Source: CBDBJR01 sp965206445
Lineage (GTDB): Bacteria; Pseudomonadota; Gammaproteobacteria; Arenicellales; Poriferihabitantaceae
Assembly (NCBI GenBank): GCA_965206445.1
Contig: CBDBJR010000002.1
Span: 310,001-374,000 of the forward strand
Length of the DNA: 64,000 nt
Direction: 5' to 3'
Made by a program: the position numbers and the translations under genes. Positions 1-12,000 of the stretch are shown in pieces (position 1 is the first letter of the stretch; every line of letters begins with the position of its first letter). Below the pieces are notes generated by a model. That model searched no databases. It was not told the DNA's origin and worked only from the letters and a program-made list of their open reading frames with translations.

Positions 1-1
1 C

Positions 2-3000
2 TTCAGCTACACGGTGCGCTCCTCCATCGACAACGATGATGATGGGGTGTCGGTGGAGCGTAACGCGCTGAGGCCCAACGGCGGCGGGATACGAGACGCC
101 TTCGGCAACCCTGCGACGCTCTTGCACGCTGCGATTCCCGCGGCCACGGCGCATCGAGTGGATGCCATCGTGCCGCAGCTTCTCACGGCAACCGTTGATG
201 GCGATACGCTGATACTGACCTACAGTGAGGCGCTCAACGAGGGCTCGGTGCCGGCGTCGACAGACTGGAGGCTGGTGCTGTCGGGCGCGAGCCGCACAGT
301 GAATGCCGGCAGCGTGGCTGTCAGTGGGACGACGGTGACGATGAAGTTGAGCGAGCCGGTGCGCCCGGGCGACAGTGGCGTGAGTCTGTCCTACGCCCCC
401 GGCACGAATCCGCTGCTTGATCTGACGGGCAACCGGGCCCCCAATTTGAACGAGCGGTCGGTGGTCAACGCCACGCTGGTGCTGGCGATCAACTCGCCGG
501 AAGTCGACGAGGGCAACCTCGGCGCGACGACGACGCTGCGCTACGTGGTGACGCTGAACAGCGCGCGGTCGTTAGATGTGATAGTGCGCTACAACATTGC
601 GGGGAACAGCACGGCGACCAGGGACAGCGACTACGTCGTGGCCGCCAACACCGGGACGTTGACCTTTACGCCGACCGTGACCACGCAGAACATTGATGTC
701 ACGGTGAACGGCGACACGCTGCACGAGCTAACCGAGACCATCATCATCAGAGTACAGGTCACTTCGCTACTCGCGCTTGACGGAGAGGTGATCGACGCCA
801 CCGGTATCGGCGGGATTATCAACGACGACCCCGCCCCCGTCGTCAGTCTGGTGCTGACCCCGAACAGTATCGCCAGCAGGGGCGGTGTGACGGAAGTCAC
901 GGCAAGGCTTGACCGGATCTCGTCCGTGCCGACCACGCTGACCGTCAGCGCGGCCCCGGTCAGCCCGGCGGTGGCGGGCGATTACAGGTTGAGTGATCCG
1001 TCGGTGCTGACCATTGCCGCCGAGGCGTTGAGCAGCACCGGGGACGTCACCATCACCGCTGTTGACACTGGCGCCACTGTTCCCGGAGAGGTGACGGTGT
1101 CGGCCACGGTCGCCAACATCAGCAACGACCTCACGGACCCGCCGACCGCAACCCTCACCATCACTCCGCCCATCCCCGGCGCCAATATATGCAACGACCG
1201 CACACAGGTGGTGGAGGACGCGATTGTCGCTGCAGCGGGGGCCACCGACTGTACGGATGTGAATCTGGCGTCGGTTACCATGCTTGATCTGGAGAGCCAG
1301 CTTACCGAGCTGCTGCAAAGCGGTGATTTTGCCGGCCTGACGAGGCTTGAGACATTGGATCTGGGCCGCAACAGCGCCGCTTTCGCCGGCTCCTTGCCGC
1401 CCAGCCTTTTTAGCGATTTGCAGTCGCTGACGAGGTTGGTGCTGAGCTTCAACGGCCTGACGGCGTTGCCGGCCGACATTTTTACCGGGTTGTCGGTGCT
1501 CGAGAGTCTGTTGTTGAGGAGCAACGCCCTCGCCTCAATTGATGTTGACGCGTTCAACGGCCTGGATGCGCTGAAGGAGTTGGACCTGGAAAACAATCTC
1601 AATATCATTGGCGGTTTGATTTCTCCTTCCTTCAGGCCGGGCGGCCTGCCGGCCGGTGTGTTTGACGAGGTGCTCGATACGCTGGGCGCGATTGGACCTG
1701 AGTTCCAGGTTGACCCGAGCGTCCGCGCCGCTCATTTTGTCTGCTCGCGTTCCGACTTCGCGGCCATTGCCGCCTTTGTCGGTGCGGCTGACTGCCTCCG
1801 GGTCCGCTCGGCGCAATTCGACATCTACCGCAACACCAGGTTGAGCGGCCTGGTCATTTCCGCCGGCACCATCACCCCGGCCCTCACCCCGGTGTTTGCC
1901 CCCGACATCACCGCCTATACCGCCGCCGGCCCCGCCACCGTGACCGTCACGCCGACAGCCAGCCAGACCGACTCCACCATTACCGTCAACGGCCGTACTG
2001 TAAACAGCGGCGACACCAGTAACCCGATTGACCTGACAGCGGGCACGACGACGCCGATTGCCATTGTCGTGACCGCCGCCGAAGCGGCCGGCGCGCAGAC
2101 CTACACCGTCACCGTCACCGGTGTGCCGTTGCCGGTGATCACCGCTATTGAGTTGACCTCGGACGCCGGCGACGATGGGATCTATGCGGTGGGCGACACG
2201 ATTGACGCGACGGTGACGTTTGATGTGCCGGTCATCGTTTCCGGCCGGCCACAACTGGCATTGACCGTGGGCACGCAGACGCGCCAGGCCGTCTACACCA
2301 GCGGCACCACACCCTCGGAAACCCCGGCGCTGGTATTCCGCTACACAGTGCGCGTCGGCGACAGCGATAGTGACGGCGTGACCATCGGCGAAAATTCGCT
2401 GAGCCACACCGACGGCAGTACGATTCGGGACGCGCGCACCGCCGTCGCCGACGCGGTGGTGGCGCATCAGGTGACGGTGGGCCTGCCCAACCCGGAACAT
2501 CGTGTAGACGGCGTCGTCCCAACGGTGACCCGTGTCGCCATCAGCAGCACCACCGGCCCGTACGCCGCGGACGAGGTGATTGAGTTGACGGCGACCTTCA
2601 GCAGAGCAGTCAGGGTAGTCGGTACGCCGCAGATACCGCTGACGGTGGGCACCGCCACCCGCCAGGCAGTCTATACCGGCGGCAGCGACTCGTCGGTGCT
2701 GGCATTCAGCTACACGGTGGTCGCCGACGACACTGATGACGATGGGGTTGAGGTGGCGGAAAACACCCTGACGGCCAACGGCGGCACCATCCGGGACATC
2801 GTCGGCAACGCCGCAGTGCTCGCACACGCTGCCGTTGCCGCCGACACGGTCAATCGGGTGGATAACGCCGCGCCGACGCTCATGACGGCAACCGTTGAGA
2901 ACAGTATCCTGACGCTGACCTACGACGAGCTACTTGACGCCAGCTCGGCACCGGCACCGGAAGACTACACGCTGGCGTTGACGGCGGTGAATGTTTCCGC

Positions 3001-6000
3001 ACCCGACCGGATGCGTCGCGTCACCGCTGTGACTGTCAGCGGGACGACGGTGCGGATGGTGCTGGTGAACCGCAGTGGCATAATCCAGGGCGTGAACTCA
3101 AACTACAGAGTGAAACTGGCTTATGCCGCCACCGCCGCGAATCCGCTGCGTGATCCGGCCGGCAACCGGGCCGCCGGTTTCCCGCTCCGGGATGTGGAAA
3201 ACAACACCGGGGACAATACCAGACCTGAATTCGGCTCGCAGACCATTGGCCCCCTGATCTACGTTGTGGGCAGAGCCATCCCCACCCTCACGCTGCCGAC
3301 GCCCACCGGCGGCAACGGCGCGCTCATCTACACACTCACTCCGCGGTTGCCGAACGGCCTGACCTTCAATGCGGCGCAGCGCCAAATCACCGGCACACCG
3401 ACGGCGACGCAAAACCCGGCGACCTACAACTACAACGTAGTCGACAGTGACGCGAATATCGGCTCCGACGACGCAGGCAGTCTGACGTTCACGATCGCCA
3501 TCAGCGTCAACCAGGCGCCAATTGCGGTGGGCACCATTGACCCACGGACGGTCACCGTTGGCCTGCCGCCGGTCGCCGTTGATGTCGCCGGTCACTTCAG
3601 CGATCCGAACGGTGACAGCCTGACCTACCAGGCATCGTCGGCTGACGAGAACACCGCCACCGTCAGTGTGCAAGGCAGTATAGTGACCATCAACGCAGAG
3701 GCGGCGGGCAGCACGACGATAACGGTCACCGCAGCCGATGTGTCCGATACGGACAGCAATCAGTCAAGGGCAACACAGGAGATTGCGGTCACCGTCCATC
3801 CGGTCAACACGCCGTCGCTGCCGGAGATAACCCACATGGTGCTCGAAAACGCCGACAACAACGGCGAAGTCGGCAGCCCGCTGACGCCGATCAATTTCCC
3901 GGATGGCACGCAGGTCTGGAGCATCACCGGCGGCAACGACGACGGGGTGTTTGCGATCAATCCGACCACCGGTCAGCTAACGGTAATCAAGCCGCTTGAT
4001 TTCGAGACCATGCTGACGACCTACACATTGACAGTGCAACTGACCGTCGGCGCGGCGATGGCGCAGGCCACCGTCATCATCACCGTCGAGAATGTCAACG
4101 AAGCGCCCATCACGGTAGGCCGCATTGACCCGCAGACGGTCACCATCGGCGGCGTGGCGTCGGTCACAGTCAATGTCGCCAATCACTTCAGCGACCCGGA
4201 AGGGGGCAGCCTGACCTACGAGGCGGAGTCGGTTGACGAGACCATCGCGACCGTCAGTGTGGACACCGGTATGGTGACCATTGAGGCAGTGGCAGTGGGC
4301 AGCACGACAATACAGGTAACCGCGCTTGATACGGCCGGCAACCGGTCAACGGCAACACAGGATATTGACGTCCTGGTCAACAGTGTACCGACCGCCGTGG
4401 CCGGCGACGACCAGCGCGTCCCCGAAGGCGACACAGTCACCCTGTTCGGCAGCGGCACCGACCCGGATGGCGACAGCATTGCCACCTACACCTGGACGCA
4501 AACCCGCGGCCCGTCGGTGACCTTGCGCGACACCGACGTGGCCGGGCGGCTGACCTTCACGGCGCCGGACGTGACGAGAGCCACCGAACTGATCTTTTCA
4601 CTGGTGGTCACCGCCGGCGGTACGGATTCAGCGCCCGACACCGTCACCATCACCGTCGCCCAGGCCAGCGCAACCCTGCCCAGGTTCTTGCGGCTGACCG
4701 AATCCGAGCTGTTTGCCGACATGGCGCCGACTATCACCGTCACGCTGGAGCACACCGCATACGAGGCGGCCCCGGGCGCCCTGCTGCCAAGCCACTTCAG
4801 CGTGACGGATACCGTCGACGGGACTGTGAGCGTGAGCGGTGTCACCCGCGACAGCGCCACCGTCGCCACGCTGACGCTGGCATACAGCGGTGAGGACATC
4901 ACCGCCAATGGCACCCTGTCCGTCACCGTCGCCGCCGCCGGCCACACCGGAGTCGGCGACCTGACCACCAGCACCATCAATATTACCGCCAGCTTCGGCG
5001 TCAATGTCTGCGGGCGCACGCTACAGGTGCGGGATGGGATTGTCGCAGCGGCCCATGCCCTCGATTGCACGAGTGTGAACAGCCTGGCAACCATTACAAG
5101 ACTTCGTTTGCGCAGGGTGGGGGAGCAACCAAGCATCGCTTCGCTGCAACCCGGCGATTTTGCCGGCTTGTCGGCACTGACGTCATTGACTTTGCAAGAC
5201 CACGACGAGCTGGAGGCTCTGCCCCCCAACATCTTTGCCGGCTTGACGGCACTGACGTCATTGGCTTTGCAAGACCACGACGAGCTGGAGGCTCTGCCCC
5301 CCAACATCTTTGCCGGCTTGACGGCACTGACGTCATTGAATTTGATCAACAACAACCTGAAGGCCCTGCCCGCCAACATCTTTGCCGGCTTGCCGGCGCT
5401 GGAGACATTGTTTTTGAGCAACAACAACCTGAAGGCCCTGCCCGCCAACATCTTTGAGGGTCTGCATAGTCTTAATACTTTGTGGTTGTTCGGCAACGAT
5501 TTCACGGTGTACACCGGACTGCCCGCCGGCATCTTTGACGACGTGCTGGATCGCCTGGGCGCCATTACAATATTCCAAACCGCCGGCTTTGTGATTGACG
5601 ATACCGTCCGCAACGCCCATTTTGTCTGCTCGCAACCCGACGCCGCTGCCATTGCCGTCTTCGCCGGTATCGTCGTCGCCGATATCCGCTTCGCTGTGAA
5701 TGCCTGCCTCCGGGTCCGCGCGGCACGATTCAACGCCTACATCGCGCAGAATAGCGCCACGTTGAGCAACCTGACCATTTCCGACGGCGTCCTCAATCCG
5801 GTGTTTGCCCCCGCCACCGCCGACTATACCGTCACCGTCCTCAACAGCGTCACCGCCGTGACCGTCACGCCGACCGCAGGGGATGGCGCCACCATTACCG
5901 TCAACGGCGCTCCCGTAGTCAGCGGCACCTCCAGTGAAGACATTGCCCTGCCGACGCCGGGCATGGCGGTGCCGATTACCATTGAGGTCACCAGCGCCGG

Positions 6001-9000
6001 CATCATGAGGCCCTACAGGTTGATGGTGACCCGCACCGCACCGCCGGGCATCACCGGTATTGCGTTGACCTCAAACGCCGGCGACGACAATGTCTACGCG
6101 AATGGCGACGTGATTGAAGCGACAGTCACCTTCAGCAAGGCGGTCACCGTCACCGGCCAGCCGCAACTGGCGCTGACCGTGGGCGCGGCGACGCGCCAGG
6201 CGGTCTACGACAGCGACAGCAGCACAACCACGGCGCTGGTATTCAGCTACACGGTGGCCGGCGATGACGAAGACGATGATGGCGTGAGCATCGGCAGCAA
6301 TGCACTGAACCACCCCACCGGCGCCGGCGGCAGTACGATTCTGGACGCGGACGACGCCACCACCGACGCGCTGATCACGCACAGTGTGACGGTGGACGCT
6401 CCCAACGCACATGCAGTAGACGGCATCGTCCCGAGGGTGAACAGTGTCGTCATCAGCAGCGTCACCGGCCCGTATGCCAGGGGCGAAGCGATTGCGTTGA
6501 CGGCAACCTTCAGCGAAGCAGTCACGGTGGTCGGCACGCCGCAGATAGCGCTGGCGGTGGGCACGGCGACGCGCCAGGCGGTCTACGACAGCGGCAGCAG
6601 CACAACCACGGCGCTGGTATTCAGCTACACGGTGATAACCAACGACAGCGATGACGATGGGGTTGAGGTAGAGGAAGACGCCCTGACGGCCAACAGCGGC
6701 CTCATCGGGGACGCCGCCGGCAACGAAGCGGTACTCGCTCACGCCCCCATTGTCGCCGCCACCGTCAATCAAGTGGACACCGCCGCGCCGACGTTCAGCG
6801 CGGCCACCATCAACGGAGCGACCCTGACGCTGACCTACAACGAGGCACTCGACGACAACCTGGTATCGGTGCCGGCGCCGTCAGACTACACGCTGACGCT
6901 GGAGTCGGGCGCTGCCCCGACGGTGAACCCCGACGGCGTGGCTATCAACGGGGCGACCGTGACGCTGACGCTGAGCCCAGCCGTGGTATCGACCGATGTC
7001 GTGACGCTGGCCTACACCGCCGGCCTGACCCCGCTGCGCGATCTGGTCGGCAACCGGGCCGCCGATTTCACGGCCCAGGCGCTGGACAACACCACCGATG
7101 CACTGCCGAGCTTTGGCGCTGCGGCAGTGGCGGCGCAGATTTACACAGTCGGCGTAGCCGTTGACCCGGTACTCCAACTGCCGGCGGCGAGCGGCGGCAA
7201 CGGGGCGCTGCGCTACACGCTGGCACCGGCGTTGCCGGATGGCCTGACATTCAATGCGGAGAACCGCCAGATCAGCGGCACGCCGACGGCGGCGACGCCG
7301 CTGACGACCTACACGCTGACGGCGACCGACGCCGACGCCATTGACCCGGACAGCGCCACACTCACGTTGATGCTGACGGTCACGTCGCTGCCGGACACAA
7401 CCTTCACGGTGCCCGAAGACGCCGCCGCCGACACCGAAGTCGGCAGCCCGCTGACGCCGAGCCATTTCCCGGATGGCACGCAGGTCTGGCGCATCACCGC
7501 CGGCAACATCGGCACGGTGTTTGCGATCAATTCGACCAGCGGCCAGCTAACGGTAATCGAACCGCTCGATTTCGAGACCACGGCGAGCTACACATTGACA
7601 GTGCAATTAACCGTCGACGTGGCGACGGCGCAGGCCACCGTCACCATCACCGTCGAGGATGTCAACGAAGCGCCCATCACGGTAGGCCGCATTGACCCGC
7701 AGATGGTCACCATCGGCGGCGTGGCGTCGGTCACAGTCAATGTCGCCAATCACTTCAGCGACCCGGACGACGATGACAGCCTGACCTACCATGCGATATC
7801 GGCTGACGAGAACACCGCCACCGTCAGTGTACAAGGCAGTATAGTGACCATCAGCGCGGTGGCGGTGGGCGATACGACAATACGGGTAACTGCGTCCGAT
7901 TCGTCCGATACGGACAGTAATCAGTCAAGGGCAACACAGGAGATTGCCGTCACAGTCAACCTGGCACCGTCGCTGTCGGCGATAACCTTCACAGTGCCCG
8001 AAGACGCCGCCGCCGATGACTCTGTCGGCAGCCCGCTGACACCGAGCAATTTCCCGGCAGGCGCGCAGGACTGGAGCATCACCGCCGGCAACGACGACGG
8101 GGTGTTTGCCATCAATCCGACCAGCGGCCAGCTAACGGTAATCGAGCCGCTCGATTTCGAGACCACGGCGAGCTACACATTGACAGTGCAACTGACCGTC
8201 GGCGTGGCGACGGCGCAGGCCACCGTCACCATCACCGTCGAGGATGTCAACGAAGCGCCCATCACGGTAGGCAGCATTGACCGGCAGACGGTCACCATCG
8301 GCGGCGTGGCGTCGGTCACAGTCAATGTCGCCGATCACTTCAGCGACCCGGACGGTGACAGCCTGACCTACCATGCGATATCGGCTGACGAGAACACCGC
8401 CACCGTCAGTGTACAAGGCAGTATAGTGACCATCAGCGCAGTGGCGGTGGGCGATACGACAATACGGGTAACCGCAGCCGATGCGTCCGAAAGGGCAACG
8501 CAGGATATTGCGGTCACCGTCCAGACTGTCGAGGCAGTGCTGACCGGCACGCTGACCGAAGAGATCCTGAACGGCGCGACGGTGACGGTGACGCTGGCGA
8601 ACACCGAATACGCGCCGGATGCCGAGCTGGCGGACGACGACTTCCGCCTGACCACCACTGAAAACGTGCCCGGGGTGACGGTGAGCGGTGTCCGCCGCGA
8701 CAGCGCCACCGAGGCCACGCTGACGCTGGCGTATGGCGGCGCGGACTTCACCGCCGACGGCAGGTTGTCCGTGACGGTACTGGATTCCGGGCACATCGGC
8801 AGCGGCGATCTGGATGCCGGCAGCATACTGGTGACCGCCATCAACCCCGCTCTGGTCCTGACCGCGCCGACCAATCAGCGCTATCCAATCAATCAGGCGA
8901 TCCCCTCCTTAACCCTGTCGGAGGCCATTGATATCATCGGCACCGCCACCTACACCCTGACCGGGCCGGGCGCCGGGCCGGGCGACGACGACTTGCCCGC

Positions 9001-12000
9001 CGGGCTGGCCTTCACCCCGGCCGACCGCGTCCTGTCCGGCACGCCGACCGCGGAGGGCGTCACCACGCTGACCTACACGGTCACCGACAGCGCCATCCGC
9101 CCGACCACCAGTGTGACCTTTGACGTCACCATCGCGCCCCTGCCGCCCGCCCCCACTCTGGCCGGCACGCTGACCGAAGCCAACCTGTTCGCCGCCACCG
9201 CCACGGCGCCGACCGTCACCGTCACGCTGGAGAACACCGAATACGCCGCCCCGGGCACCCTGCTGCCAAGCCACTTCAGCCTGACGGATACCGTCGCCGG
9301 GACTGTGAGCGTGAGCAGTGTCACCCGTGACAGCAACAACACCGTCGCCACGTTGACGCTGGCGTACAGCGGCGAGGACATCACCGCCGATGGCACCCTG
9401 TCCGTCACCCTCGCCGCCGCCGGCCACACCGGCGTCGGCGCCCTGATGACCAACACCATAGATATTACCGCCAGCGCCGGCGCCAATGTCTGCGGGCGGA
9501 CGGCACAGGTGCGGGATGGGATTGTCGGAGTGTCCTCTGCCACCGAATGCACGAGCATCACCGACCTGGCAACCATTACAAGTCTTCCTTTGGGCGATCA
9601 AGGCATCGCTTCGCTGCAAAACGGCGATTTTGCCGGCTTGACGGGGCTGACAGAGTTGCTGTTGTTCAATAACGCCCTCACGACACTGCCTGCCGATATC
9701 TTTGCCGGCTTGTCCGCGCTTGTGGAGTTGAATTTGTTCAACAGCAACCTCAACACACTGCCCCCCACCGTGTTTGCCGGCTTAACATCAGTGGAGAATT
9801 TGTTCATAAATCGTAACAACCTCGCATCCCTGCCCGTCGGCATCTTTGACGGACTGGACGCACTTGAGAATTTAGCCCTGGCCTTCAACCCGTTCACAGC
9901 GGGCACCGGACTGCCCACCGGCATCTTTGACGACGTGCTTGATACTCTGGGTCCCGTTGCACCCAGTGGAACTGGAGGCGTAGGACTTGCCGTTAACGCC
10001 CGCGGCCGCGACGCCCATTTTGTCTGCTCCCGTGACGACGCTGCGGCGATTGTCCTGGCGACCACCGGCGTGACCGACTGCCTGCGCATCAACACCGCAC
10101 AACTCAACACCCACCTCGCAGCGAGGGGCGCCACCCTGGCCGGCACGCTGACCGAAGCCACCCTGTTCGACACACCGGCGCCGACCGTCACCGTCACGCT
10201 GGCCAACACCGCATACGCGGTTGAGGGCACACTGGCGCAAAGCCACTTCAGCGTGACGGATACCGTTGACGGGACTGTGAGCGTGAGCGATTTCACCCGC
10301 GACAGCGCCACCGTCGCCACGCTGACGCTGGCGTACAGCGGCGAGGACATCACCACCACCGGTACCCTGTCCGTCACCCTCGCCGCCGCCGGCCACTCTG
10401 GCACCGACGACCTGGTGACCGGCACCATCGATATTACCGCCAGCGCCGGCGCCAATGTCTGCGGGCGGACGGCACAGGTGCGGGATGAGATTCTCTTCCA
10501 GTCCTCTGCCACCGAATGCACGAGCATCACCGACCTGGCAAGCATTACAAGGCTTGATTTGGTCTTTCGAAGCATCACTTCGCTGCAACCCGGCGATTTT
10601 GCCGGCTTGACGGCGCTGGAGTTTTTGTTTTTGAGCATCAACGCCCTGGAGGCACTGCCCGACAACATCTTTGCCGGCTTGTCGGCGCTGCAGCGTTTGG
10701 ATTTGTCCGGCAACGACCTGGAGGCCCTGCCCGCCATCATTTTTGACGACTTGACGGCGCTGCAGCGTTTGGATTTGCTCGGCAACGACCTGGAGGCCCT
10801 GCCCGCCATCATCTTTGACGGCTTGACGGCGCTGCAGTCGTTGGGTTTGGGCAGCAACGCCCTGAAGGCACTGCCCGCCACCGTGTTTGACGACTTGACG
10901 GCGCTGCAGGATTTGGGTTTGGACGACAACGACTTGGATGTACTGCCCGCCACCATCTTTGACGGTCTGGAGAGGCTTAGTACTTTGCGAATGTACGCCA
11001 ACCCGTTCACGGCGGGCACCGGACTGCCCGCCGGCATCTTTGACGACGTGCTGGATACCCTGGGCCCCATTACAACAAACATATTCGGTAGCGGCTTTGT
11101 GATTGACCAAACCGTCCGCGATGCCCATTTTGTCTGCTCCCGTGCCGACTTCACGGCGATTGTCACCGCCATCGACGGTGTCACCGACTGCCTCCGCATC
11201 ACCACCGCCCAACTCAACGCCTACAATCTGGCCGATGCCACATTGAGCGATCTGACCCTGTCCCCTGGCCCCCTGGACCCGGCGTTTGACTCGGCGATCA
11301 CCACCTACAACGTCAGCGTAGCCGCCGACGTGGAGAGTGTCACCGTCACGCCCATCGCCAACCAGAGCAGCGCCACGATTACCGTCAACGGCGACAGCGT
11401 CGACAGCGGCAGCGACAGCGCCCCCATTGCCCTGTCGGCCGGCATGGAGCTGGACATTGACATTGAAGTCACCGCCGCCGACACCACCACCACGATGACC
11501 TACACGGTCACCGCCACCCGTGCGGCTGCAGTGGTGTCCATCATCTCCATCGCCGCCGGGCCTTCCCCGGTGACCGAGGGCGCGACGGCCACCTTCACGC
11601 TGACGGCGACCCCGGCTCCGGCGAGCGACCTGACCGTCCAGGTGACGGTGACTGATTCGGGCGCCTTCATTGAAGGCACCGCGCCGCCGTCGGTCACCAT
11701 CACCGCCGCCACCACCACCGCCACCCTGACGGTGCGAACCACCGACGACAGCACTGACGAGGTGGACGGCACCATCACCGCGACCGTGGACCCCGACCCC
11801 GGCTACACGGTGGACGCCACCGCCGACAACGCCAGTGTCGCGATCCAGGATAACGACGCCGCGTCGGACGCCACGTTGAGCGCCCTGACCGTGTCCCCCG
11901 GCACCTTGACCCCGGCGTTTGATCCCGCAGTCGACACCTATACCGTCACGGTCGCCAACAGCGTCGAAAGTGTCACCGTGAGGCCGACCGCCACCGATGC

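Noticed and set aside
9598..11217. Long minus-strand open frames opposite the giant genes (up to 539 codons here, 508 at 49444-50970)
   Set aside because: They lie antisense to repeated, well-conserved modules, repeat wherever the modules repeat, and have biased composition. They are by-products of high-GC codon use.
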